From: Actinomycetota bacterium
GTDB taxonomy: Bacteria; Actinomycetota; UBA4738
Reading direction: 5' to 3'
Assembly (NCBI GenBank): GCA_005888465.1
Contig: VAYJ01000211.1
Span: forward strand, 1 to 6,053
DNA length: 6,053 nucleotides
This document shows, in pieces, positions 1-5,336 of the stretch. The notes below the pieces were generated by a model that was not told the origin of the DNA, did not search any database, and saw nothing but the letters and a program-made list of their open reading frames with translations. How positions within the stretch are numbered: position 1 is the stretch's first letter; every line of letters begins with the position of its first letter. The position numbers were made by a program, and so were the translations under genes.

Positions 1-189
1 GGCGGCGCCGATGACGTCGATGCGCGCATCGCGCTCGATCCAGTCGAGAACCTCCTGGTGGAAGCGGAGGTCGCGGATGCCGACGGCCACTCGTGGGTGG
101 GCGCCCCGTCGTTCGATCGTGGGGATGGAGACGAGCCGAGCGTGGCTCGACCCAACGGCGAATCGTTCGCGATGGACCCCTTCGTTCAT
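1..189 (-). CDS. Partial CDS, receiver-like N-terminal region (5' end only)
   Basis: The first 63 codons are visible and the gene runs off the left edge. The ATG at 189-187 is preceded by a very strong Shine-Dalgarno sequence (GGAGGAG, 5 nt spacing), which fixes the start. After about 31 polar residues comes a stretch that reads like strand 1, helix 1 and strand 2 of a response-regulator receiver domain: PRVAVGIRDLRFHQEVL at residues 32-48, then DWIERDARIDVIGAA at 49-63. A normal receiver has an acidic pair after strand 1; here only D40 stands there, preceded by G37-I38-R39. This suggests an atypical or pseudo-receiver, such as those at the N-terminus of TadZ/CpaE/Ssd-type proteins or of some LuxR-type regulators. 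The visible part is too short to decide, and the phosphoacceptor Asp would lie outside the window. The reading frame and start are well supported; the family is a guess. Confidence 0.6.
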   Translation of the reverse strand, partial: MNEGVHRERFAVGSSHARLVSIPTIERRGAHPRVAVGIRDLRFHQEVLDWIERDARIDVIGAA

Positions 190-280
190 CGATACTCCTC
201 CATCCCAGCAAGCGGACAACGACGTACGGCGACACATCCGGTCGCAACGGGAAGTTGGGGGAGCCGGGAAGGAGGGGAGC

Positions 281-302
281 CTCGGGGGGGAAGCTTCCCG
301 AG
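281..302. repeat. Overlapping GC-rich palindromes, possible operator
   Basis: The 12-bp stretch GGGAAGCTTCCC (288-299) is a perfect palindrome. It shares its right half with a second inverted repeat, CTCGGG (281-286) and CCCGAG (297-302). Only one of the two pairings can form at a time in RNA. The element lies just downstream of the weak minus-strand promoter at 311-339, in the predicted leader of the gene starting at 189. It could be a repressor site or a leader hairpin. No regulator family is recognised from it. Confidence 0.4.
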
Positions 303-310
303 ACGACAGC

Positions 311-339
311 AGGCTAGCGACTCACGCCGAAGCGAACAA
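311..339 (-). promoter_or_regulatory. Possible promoter for the gene starting at 189
   Basis: On the minus strand TTGTTC (339-334) and TAGCCT (316-311) are separated by 17 bp. The -10 box fits TANNNT, while the -35 box matches only the TTG of the consensus. The predicted start near 304 would give a leader of about 115 nt containing the palindrome at 281-302. The -35 box overlaps the T-rich tail of the terminator at 338-357. This is a weak call. Confidence 0.25.
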
Positions 340-357
340 TCCCCCGCTCGGGGGATT
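338..357 (-). terminator. Intrinsic terminator of the MiaE-like gene
   Basis: AATCCCCC (338-345) and GGGGGATT (350-357) form a perfect 8-bp stem with a 4-nt loop. It starts 5 bp past the stop codon at 363-365 of the minus-strand gene. In the direction of transcription it is followed by TTGTTCGCTT, a short interrupted T tract. Position and shape fit a rho-independent terminator, though the T tract is poor. Confidence 0.6.
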
Positions 358-362
358 TCGCG

Positions 363-1013
363 TCAGTCGCTCTCGACGGGCTCGATCCCCAGCCGGTCGA
401 GGCGCTTGCGGTGGCCGTCCAGCATCTGGATCACGAACCGTCTTCCCGCTTCGGCGCCGCCGAGGAGCGCACGCAACCCCTCTGTCGCGCCGATGGCCCG
501 CGAGGTCTGCGTGAACGCCTCGCCGACAACTCGCTGGGAGAACTTCCGGATCCGTTCGCTCGCCGAGGGATCTTCACGCATCGCCCGCGTCAGCTCGTCG
601 AGGGCGAACGTCTCCTGACCCTCGCGATCGCGAAGCGCCCGGCGCACCACCTCGGCCGAGACGCGGTCGAGGAGCGGGATCAAGACGTCGGCGAAGTCCG
701 AGACCAGGGCGTCGCCGACGTAGTGGAACGTCTGCGCCTCGACCCAGTCCTTCGGCTGCGTGTGATCGAAGAACGCGTCGAAGTACGGCTTGAAGCGGTC
801 GGTCAGCTCCTCCTCGCCGAGCTCGCGGAGGCGCGCCACGATCAGCTCCTGGTTCGCCACCTCGAGGTTGGCGACATGGGCTTGCTCGGTCCGCGAGCGC
901 GCGTCGGGGGCGAGCCGCACGGAGTCCTTCGCCCGCTCGGCCCCGCGAAGCTCCCCGTACGCGAGCGCGGCGAGGACCTCGGCAACGACGGTGGACCCTT
1001 CGCTCGGCTGCAT
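363..1013 (-). CDS. MiaE-like ferritin-fold protein
   Basis: This 216-residue all-helical protein has the length and segment order of the actinobacterial MiaE_2 / 'ferritin-like fold-containing protein' family. Recognisable blocks are LAALAYGELRG at 14-24, a DAFFDHTQPKDWVEA block at 79-93, YVGDALVSDF at 98-107, RRVVGEAFTQ near 160-169 and a closing HRKRLDRLGI at 201-210. MiaE itself is a di-iron tRNA hydroxylase acting on ms2i6A; the substrate of this actinobacterial branch is unknown to me. E21, E51 and D101 stand at expected ligand-type positions. The histidines I recall as typical, in an ExxH motif and a TGH motif, read N54 and Q133 here. The ATG at 1013 is the only plausible start: an in-frame stop lies 12 bp upstream and no good GTG or TTG follows closely. 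It lacks a clear Shine-Dalgarno sequence but has TAGAAT 9 nt upstream, which fits a leaderless transcript. Family call fairly firm; enzymatic activity uncertain. Confidence 0.8.
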   Translation of the reverse strand: MQPSEGSTVVAEVLAALAYGELRGAERAKDSVRLAPDARSRTEQAHVANLEVANQELIVARLRELGEEELTDRFKPYFDAFFDHTQPKDWVEAQTFHYVGDALVSDFADVLIPLLDRVSAEVVRRALRDREGQETFALDELTRAMREDPSASERIRKFSQRVVGEAFTQTSRAIGATEGLRALLGGAEAGRRFVIQMLDGHRKRLDRLGIEPVESD

Positions 1014-1022
1014 GCCGACCGG

Positions 1023-1028
1023 ATTCTA
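1023..1028 (-). promoter_or_regulatory. -10 box for a leaderless MiaE-like transcript
   Basis: TAGAAT on the minus strand (1028-1023) matches TATAAT at five of six positions and ends 9 nt before the ATG at 1013. Transcription would start about 2-4 nt before the ATG, so the message would be leaderless or nearly so, in agreement with the missing Shine-Dalgarno sequence. No convincing -35 box is seen at 16-18 bp. Confidence 0.45.
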
Positions 1029-1061
1029 CGGCGCCCGGGAGCCGCATCGCCGCAGGTCAGG

Positions 1062-1072
1062 CTCTGTCAGAG
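1062..1072. promoter_or_regulatory. Small palindrome between divergent promoters
   Basis: CTCTG-T-CAGAG is a perfect 5+1+5 palindrome. It lies 8 bp upstream of the plus-strand -10 box at 1081-1086, inside the 80-bp gap between the two divergent genes. It may be an operator, but a palindrome this short could be chance. Confidence 0.25.
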
Positions 1073-1080
1073 GGCGTCCT

Positions 1081-1086
1081 TACCAT
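1081..1086 (+). promoter_or_regulatory. -10 box for the leaderless small gene at 1094
   Basis: TACCAT fits the TANNNT -10 pattern and ends 7 nt before the ATG at 1094. The bases between hold no Shine-Dalgarno sequence. A start of transcription at or next to the ATG is predicted. No good -35 box is visible. Confidence 0.4.
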
Positions 1087-1093
1087 CGTCCTC

Positions 1094-1387
1094 ATGAGCG
1101 GGATCATCGATCTCATCGAGTGGCGACGGGCGAGAGAGGATGCTGCGGCCGCCTCGGCGCCCGCCAGTGACGCCGCCGAGCCGGATCCGGCCGTCGTCGC
1201 TCGGCTCGATCGGGCGGCCGAGCGGCTGTTCGATCTTGTCTCGAAGGCGCTCGAGGTCGACGGACACCTCCAGCCGAAAGTCGAGACCGAGCTGCTGGCC
1301 ATCATGGGTGAGCTGACCGTCGGGCTCGTGTCGCAGGCCGCCGTCAGGGCCGAGCGACTCGCCAAGGACCTCGCCGCCGCCCACTAG
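1094..1387 (+). CDS. Small helical protein of unknown function
   Basis: The 97-residue product is not recognised. It begins with MSGIIDLIEWRRARE, a short hydrophobic/basic head reminiscent of small proteins that start 'IsLxEyRxr'. An Ala/Pro-rich acidic linker follows (about 16-32). Residues 33-95 are predicted as two amphipathic helices, with leucine-rich stretches around RLFDLVSKALEV and LLAIMGELTVGLV. There is no signal peptide, membrane span or cysteine, so a cytoplasmic, perhaps oligomeric helical protein is likely. It is transcribed divergently from the MiaE-like gene across an 80-bp gap and probably has a leaderless start (TACCAT 7 nt upstream). Codon use resembles the neighbours, and the antisense frames are weaker, so I treat it as a real gene. 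Confidence 0.65.
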   Translation: MSGIIDLIEWRRAREDAAAASAPASDAAEPDPAVVARLDRAAERLFDLVSKALEVDGHLQPKVETELLAIMGELTVGLVSQAAVRAERLAKDLAAAH

Positions 1388-1429
1388 CCGGTGTCGCTTG
1401 CCCCCTCGCGAAACCGCGTCGATTGACGC

Positions 1430-1435
1430 TAGGGT
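1430..1435 (+). promoter_or_regulatory. -10 box of the beta-helix gene
   Basis: TAGGGT within GCTAGGGT is a typical actinobacterial -10 form. It predicts transcription starting near 1442, about 20 nt before the TTG start at 1464 and just ahead of the Shine-Dalgarno sequence at 1453-1459. It makes the upstream candidate starts TTG 1398 and GTG 1434 unlikely. No matching -35 box is seen; the TTGACG at 1423-1428 is too close to serve. Confidence 0.4.
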
Positions 1436-1452
1436 GAAGGAAGTTGCCGTTC

Positions 1453-1459
1453 GAGGAGG
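1453..1459 (+). promoter_or_regulatory. Shine-Dalgarno that selects the TTG start at 1464
   Basis: GAGGAGG lies 4 nt before the in-frame TTG at 1464. It is the only strong ribosome binding site near the 5' end of this frame, and it moves the start 22 codons downstream of the longest reading. The spacing is a little short, which leaves some doubt. Confidence 0.55.
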
Positions 1460-1463
1460 GGCG

Positions 1464-2783
1464 TTGGGGAAACGGGGGGCCCGGCCGACTCGCCGCGACC
1501 TGCTGGCGGGCGCCGTCGGTGGCGTGACGGGGGTGGCGGCGGGCGCGGGACTCGATTCGTTCCGGCGCGCTGGCAAGTCGAGCGCAGGACTCGGTAACGA
1601 TCCGGTCCTCCTCGGGAGGGCGTCGCAGGACGTCCCCGCCGGTGTGGTTCGCGCGGACCTGCGCGCGTTCCATGCAGGCTCTGGGTCTGACTACCACGAC
1701 GCGTTCGTGGCGGCGCTGGCAGCTGCCGATGCCGTCTACGTCCCGCCCGGCATCTGGGGAACGAGCGACACGATCGAGGTCGGGGCCGGCAAGGTCCTTT
1801 GGTCGGACGCTGCTTACGACCGGCCGACCGTCCCCGTCCAGGGCGCGATCTTGCGGGCGACGAAGGCGATGGCCGCGACGGTTCGGCTCACCGAACCCGG
1901 GGCGACCATCTCGAGCGTCGTCGCGGACGGCGCCGACAGCGCCGACGCGGCCCTCGAGGTCGCAACCGACGAGGTCCAGCTGAACAACGTGTCGGCCCGG
2001 CGGGGCAAGACGTACGCGCTCAAGGCCGTTGGAGAGCGCTGCACGATCTGGGGTGGGCTCTTCCAGCAGACGGGATCGACCGGGTACGCGATGTACCAGC
2101 AGGGCAGCGACACGATCATGTGGGGCGCCAGGGTCAAGCGCGGGCAGATCCCCCTGTGGATCGCCGGCTCGGGCGGCATGTACGGGGTGCTACACGTGAC
2201 GGGCGTGGCCGGGGGTGGCGAAGGTTCATCCACCGCGACGGTCAGGATCACGGGCCCGCGCAACACCCTCATCGACGTCTTCTACGACACCGCCGTCGGC
2301 CCGGCCCTCCTGTTGGAGGACGGCGCCTCGAACAACCACTGCATCGGGATGAACGTCCGGAACCGCTACTCGGGCGGCAAGGTATCCGTCATTCGATGCG
2401 ACGCGACGGGCGGCCAGGCCCTCAACAACCTCTTCGACGGGTTCTTCACCGACGACGCTGGTGGCGACGGCTGGAGCGCGCTCCTCGAGCTGGTCGGCCA
2501 CCCCGCCGACCTCGCGGGAACGATCCTGGGAAGCGGCCACGCCGACCACTGCGCGTCGCTCTGGAACACCCGCCCCACCGCGGTAGGGAATATCGTGAGC
2601 GACGGGAAGCTCGTTCGAAACGCGGGCGGCACCATCGTGGGCATCGGCGCCTCGCTTGTTCGCTTCCCGCATGGGCTGAAAGGAGCGCCTCGCTCGGTGA
2701 CGATCACCTTGTCCGACGGCACGCATCCGCGCCCGAGCCTCTCGATCGACGACCGGGATGTCCTCTGGCGAGCCGAGCTCTGA
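1464..2783 (+). CDS. Tat-exported parallel beta-helix (pectate-lyase-like) protein
   Basis: From the TTG at 1464 the protein has 439 residues. It opens with a twin-arginine signal: TRRDLLAGAV at residues 9-18, then a Gly/Ala-rich hydrophobic stretch to about 30. After a short linker, residues 61-105 (VRADLRAFHAG..., then VYVPPGIWGTSDTIEVG) match the N-terminal cap common to pectate-lyase-superfamily and tailspike-like right-handed beta-helices. Residues 125-375 are rich in short alternating strands with Asn/Gly/Asp turns, such as DEVQLNNVSARRG and NHCIGMNVRNRYSGG, as in beta-helix rungs. The end has FPHGLKGAPRSVTITLSDG (401-419) and DVLWRAEL, a short form of the 'FPHGL...WRAE' closing domain I recall from phage and viral beta-helix proteins. 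No catalytic set can be assigned. It probably acts outside the cytoplasm on, or attached to, a polysaccharide. It converges tail to tail with the HAD gene, 10 bp apart, with no obvious terminator. Fold confident, substrate unknown. Confidence 0.75.
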   Translation: MGKRGARPTRRDLLAGAVGGVTGVAAGAGLDSFRRAGKSSAGLGNDPVLLGRASQDVPAGVVRADLRAFHAGSGSDYHDAFVAALAAADAVYVPPGIWGTSDTIEVGAGKVLWSDAAYDRPTVPVQGAILRATKAMAATVRLTEPGATISSVVADGADSADAALEVATDEVQLNNVSARRGKTYALKAVGERCTIWGGLFQQTGSTGYAMYQQGSDTIMWGARVKRGQIPLWIAGSGGMYGVLHVTGVAGGGEGSSTATVRITGPRNTLIDVFYDTAVGPALLLEDGASNNHCIGMNVRNRYSGGKVSVIRCDATGGQALNNLFDGFFTDDAGGDGWSALLELVGHPADLAGTILGSGHADHCASLWNTRPTAVGNIVSDGKLVRNAGGTIVGIGASLVRFPHGLKGAPRSVTITLSDGTHPRPSLSIDDRDVLWRAEL

Positions 2784-2793
2784 GCGAACGGCC

Positions 2794-3603
2794 CTACCCG
2801 CGGGCTGCGCGCCTCGCGCTCGCCAGCCGCCGCACGTAGCGCCAGCCGAGGAGGACGGCAAGCGCGCCGGCCGCCATGGCCGCGATGCTCGGACCCGAGG
2901 CCGGGACCTGCGGCAGTCGCTCCCGCAGCCGGACCGGGCGGCGGAAGTCCCGGATCTGCCACCCGCGGCGATCCGCCTCCCGCCGAAGCTCGCGGTCGGG
3001 ATTGACGGCGACCGGCTGACCGACGGCCTCGAGCATCGGGAGGTCCGTGATCGAGTCCGAGTACGCGTACGACCCCGCGAGGTCCAGCCCCTCCCGCGCC
3101 GCGACCTCGCGCATGGCTGCGGCCTTCCCCTCGCCGTAGCAGTAGAACTCGAGCTCTCCCGTGTACCGGTCGTCCTCGACCTTCGCCCGCGTGGCGATGA
3201 CCTCGACGTCGCCGAGATGCTCGGCGAGTGGCCGGACTACCTCTTCGGGCGAGGACGAGACGATAAGGACGCGGCGCCCGCGCGCGCGGTGGAGCTCCAT
3301 GAGATCGACCGCCTCCAGGTAGATGTACGGATCGATCAGCCGGGACAGCGCCTCCCTCACCACGGCCTCGACCTGGCCCTTCTCCCACCCGCGGCTGAGC
3401 GCGAGCATGCTCTGCTTCGCGCGGTCCATCTTCCGCTCGTCAGCCCCCAGCAGCAGGTAGACGAGCTGGGCATAGGCGCCCTTCATCAACGCCGAGCGCG
3501 ACACCAGCCCCGCGCGATACATGGGCCGCGTCAGGGCAAGCGAGCTCGACCGCGAGATGACGGTCTTGTCCAGGTCGAAGAACGCGGCCTCCACTCGGTC
3601 CAT
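2794..3603 (-). CDS. HAD-IB (SerB-like) phosphatase with C-terminal membrane anchor
   Basis: This 269-residue protein has all four HAD motifs: FFDLDKT with nucleophile D10 and acid D12; the Ser motif SSS at 116-118; K160 in GEGKAAAM; and YSDSITDLPM with D183 and D187. Length and motif spacing fit HAD subfamily IB, related to phosphoserine phosphatase. Members are often labelled SerB, but the substrate is usually unproven. The cap (about 20-105) is helical. Residues 238-254 (PSIAAMAAGALAVLLGW) form a membrane span followed by a basic RRLASARRAAR tail, so the catalytic domain is probably tethered to the inner face of the membrane. I chose the ATG at 3603 because the nucleophile motif normally lies about 10 residues in, and GGGG sits 6 nt upstream. 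The longer reading from 3654 would extend into the divergent promoter region. Function: phosphomonoesterase, possibly acting on a lipid or envelope metabolite (inference). Confidence 0.85.
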   Translation of the reverse strand: MDRVEAAFFDLDKTVISRSSSLALTRPMYRAGLVSRSALMKGAYAQLVYLLLGADERKMDRAKQSMLALSRGWEKGQVEAVVREALSRLIDPYIYLEAVDLMELHRARGRRVLIVSSSPEEVVRPLAEHLGDVEVIATRAKVEDDRYTGELEFYCYGEGKAAAMREVAAREGLDLAGSYAYSDSITDLPMLEAVGQPVAVNPDRELRREADRRGWQIRDFRRPVRLRERLPQVPASGPSIAAMAAGALAVLLGWRYVRRLASARRAARG

Positions 3604-3672
3604 GCTAAGCCCCTGCCATGCGCGCGCCCCGGATGTGCGATCGTCGGGCGGCATACCGGAACGAGACGAATG

Positions 3673-3680
3673 GGAGGAGG
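3673..3680 (+). promoter_or_regulatory. Shine-Dalgarno that selects the GTG start at 3687
   Basis: GGAGGAGG lies 6 nt before the GTG at 3687, a near-ideal site. It decides between this GTG and the in-frame ATG 69 bp upstream. The GTG places the conserved MRVCLMIE strand at the very N-terminus, as in the family. Confidence 0.75.
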
Positions 3681-3686
3681 CTGCGG

Positions 3687-4649
3687 GTGCGGGTCTGCCT
3701 GATGATCGAGGGCCAGGAGGGCGTCACCTGGGAGCAGTGGCTCGCCCTGGCGAAGGCGTGCGAACGGGGCGGGTTCGAGGCCCTGTTCCGATCCGACCAC
3801 TATGTCTCGTTCGGGCATCCGTCCGAATGGGGGGCCCTGGACGCGTGGGCGACCCTCTGCGCCCTGGCAGCTTCGACCGAGCGGATCCGCCTGGGGACGC
3901 TCGTCTCGCCGGTCACCTTCCGCCATCCCTCACAGCTCGCGAAATCGGTCGTCACCGCCGACCACGCGTCCGGGGGGCGCATCGAGCTCGGTATGGGAGC
4001 GGGTTGGTTCGAGGGCGAGCATCGAGCGTACGGGTTCCCCTTCCCACCTGCCGCCGAGCGGTACTCGATGCTGGAGGAGCAGGTCGAGATCGTCCACCGG
4101 CTCCTGGATCGGGACCCCGCCCCCGTGACGTTCGAGGGCGCCCACTACCGGCTCGAAGCATGCCCTTCCCTGCCCAAACCCGTCCAGGTCCCCCACCCGC
4201 CGCTGATCCTGGGCGGAGATGCCGGCCCTCGCGCCGCGAGGCTCGCGGCACGATGGGCAGACGAGTACAACGTGAACGGCGTCGCCCCGGACGAGGTCCG
4301 CCGGGGACGAGACCGCTTGAACGTGGCGTGCGAGAGCCTGGGTCGCGACCCATCCACGCTTGTCCTCTCCCTCATGACCACGACGCTGATCGGGTCCGAT
4401 GAGAAGGACCTCGAGGCCAGGGTCGCGAGGCTGCTCGCTCGCCGTGGAGACACGGGCGACCCCGCGAGCTACCTCGCGGGGCTCGGTCCTGAACGAATTG
4501 TCGGGACGCCGGAACGCGTGATCGAGCAGCTAGCCGCCTACGCGGAGGCAGGCGTTCAGCGCGTCATGCTGCAGCATCTCCTGCACGACGACCTGGACGC
4601 GGTGGCACTGATCGGTGAGCGGATCATCCCCCAGGTCGCGGGACCCTGA
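3687..4649 (+). CDS. F420-dependent LLM-class oxidoreductase
   Basis: The 320-residue protein belongs to the luciferase-like monooxygenase superfamily (TIM barrel), of the branch that binds coenzyme F420. It most resembles, from memory, the Rv1855c-type subgroup. Family marks in order are MRVCLMIEGQEGVTW at 1-15 (strand 1), LFRSDHY at 33-39, IRLGTLVSPVTFRHP at 67-81, GRIELGMGAGWFEGEH at 97-112, PPLILGGDAGPRAARLAARWADEYN at about 171-195, and GTPERVIEQLAAYAEAGV at 273-290, the usual closing block. The family transfers hydride between F420 and small organic substrates; the substrate here cannot be read from sequence. The protein is cytosolic, with no signal peptide. It is divergent from the HAD gene across 83 bp and is followed after 2 bp by the Pr6Pr gene, which suggests co-translation. 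Superfamily certain, subgroup likely. Confidence 0.9.
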   Translation: MRVCLMIEGQEGVTWEQWLALAKACERGGFEALFRSDHYVSFGHPSEWGALDAWATLCALAASTERIRLGTLVSPVTFRHPSQLAKSVVTADHASGGRIELGMGAGWFEGEHRAYGFPFPPAAERYSMLEEQVEIVHRLLDRDPAPVTFEGAHYRLEACPSLPKPVQVPHPPLILGGDAGPRAARLAARWADEYNVNGVAPDEVRRGRDRLNVACESLGRDPSTLVLSLMTTTLIGSDEKDLEARVARLLARRGDTGDPASYLAGLGPERIVGTPERVIEQLAAYAEAGVQRVMLQHLLHDDLDAVALIGERIIPQVAGP

Positions 4650-4651
4650 CG

Positions 4652-5326
4652 ATGGACGATCGCCCGGGTTCGATGCCCGGCGTGCGTGCGTCGAAGGCGC
4701 GTCTGTGGTTCGGGCTCACGGCGCTCGCGGCCTTGGCAGGCATCGTCATCCAGCTCTTCGTCACCGCGAACCTCAAGACCGGCTTCTTCAAGACGCCCAC
4801 CGCCCGCACGCTGAACGTGTTCGTGTTCTTCACGATTCAGTCGAACCTGATCGCCGGCGGGACGAGCCTGCTGCTCGCGATGAACCCGAAACGGTCGTCG
4901 CTCGCGTTCAACACGTGGCGGCTGACCGGCGTCGTGGCGATCACCATCACCGGCCTCGTCTACCACACCGTCCTGGCGAGGCTGTTCGACTTGGAGAGCT
5001 GGGCCCTCGTCGCCGACAACCTCATCCACACCGTGGTGCCAGCGCTGACTGTGCTCGGGTGGCTGATCTTCGGGCCACGCGGGCTCACGTCGCGCAGAGT
5101 CGCGCGGCTCTCCGTGGTGTTCCCCGTGGCATGGCTGGCCTTCACGCTGATCCGGGGCGCGTTCGTCCACTTCTACCCCTACCCGTTCGTGGACGTGGCG
5201 GCGCTCGGCTACGTCCCCGTCCTGATCAACTGCGTTTGGGTGGCGGCGCTGTATCTCGGGCTCGCGACCGGCGCGGACGCGCTCGATCACCGCCTCCGGC
5301 GCGGGGCTGCGGCCACACCCGCGTAG
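4652..5326 (+). CDS. Pr6Pr / AIG1-like six-helix membrane protein
   Basis: This 224-residue protein has six probable membrane helices, at about 17-38, 54-76, 90-109, 123-141, 149-171 and 183-206. It carries the Pr6Pr family marks FFTIQSN at 59-65, TGLVYHTV at 100-107, NLIHTVVP at 123-130 and HFYPYPFVDV near 173-182. The eukaryotic relatives AIG1 and ADTRP are integral-membrane threonine hydrolases of fatty-acid esters of hydroxy fatty acids, using a Thr and a His. T61 and H126 are the best candidates for the equivalent pair, so a membrane lipid-ester hydrolase is possible but unproven in bacteria as far as I know. The ATG at 4652 is 2 bp after the stop of the LLM gene and has only a weak Shine-Dalgarno sequence, so translational coupling is likely; the ATG at 4673 is an alternative. 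Its TAG stop overlaps the -10 box proposed for the tRNA-Sec gene. Confidence 0.8.
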   Translation: MDDRPGSMPGVRASKARLWFGLTALAALAGIVIQLFVTANLKTGFFKTPTARTLNVFVFFTIQSNLIAGGTSLLLAMNPKRSSLAFNTWRLTGVVAITITGLVYHTVLARLFDLESWALVADNLIHTVVPALTVLGWLIFGPRGLTSRRVARLSVVFPVAWLAFTLIRGAFVHFYPYPFVDVAALGYVPVLINCVWVAALYLGLATGADALDHRLRRGAAATPA

Positions 5327-5329
5327 GAT
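5324..5329 (+). promoter_or_regulatory. -10 box of the tRNA-Sec gene, overlapping a stop codon
   Basis: TAGGAT fits the TANNNT pattern and ends 7 nt before the first base of the tRNA at 5337, so RNA synthesis could begin at or near the mature 5' end. The TAG is also the stop codon of the Pr6Pr gene. The expected -35 position (about 5301-5306) is GCGGGG, far from consensus, so the tRNA could instead be read through from the upstream operon. Confidence 0.35.
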
Positions 5330-5336
5330 TTCGCCC

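Noticed and set aside
257..281. Direct repeat GGGGAGCC at 258-265 and 274-281
   Set aside because: Eight bases in a G-rich stretch is within what composition alone produces; there is no third copy and no link to a known site.
411..1097. Plus-strand ORF of 228 codons opposite the MiaE-like gene
   Set aside because: It is a shadow in a GC-rich region; the opposite strand matches a known family over its full length and has a terminator at its end.
1398..1463. Longer N-terminus for the beta-helix protein (TTG 1398 or GTG 1434)
   Set aside because: Neither has a ribosome binding site, and GTG 1434 lies inside the probable -10 box. The strong Shine-Dalgarno sequence at 1453-1459 and the position of the Tat motif favour 1464.
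2784..2793. Bidirectional terminator between the convergent genes
   Set aside because: The gap is only 10 bp, and no stem with a T tract is seen in it or in the adjacent gene ends.
3604..3686. Extended starts for the HAD gene (to 3654) and the LLM gene (from 3618), which would overlap
   Set aside because: Family N-termini and Shine-Dalgarno positions support starts at 3603 and 3687, leaving an 83-bp divergent promoter region with no clear promoter boxes.
3658..3690. GGAAC as the -35 box of an ECF sigma promoter
   Set aside because: No matching -10 element lies at 16-17 bp, and the region downstream is the Shine-Dalgarno sequence of the LLM gene.
4556..5290. Minus-strand ORF of 244 codons opposite the Pr6Pr gene
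   Set aside because: The composition (Arg, Glu, Asp, His, Gln-rich without a fold-like pattern) is typical of an antisense shadow of a GC-rich membrane-protein gene.
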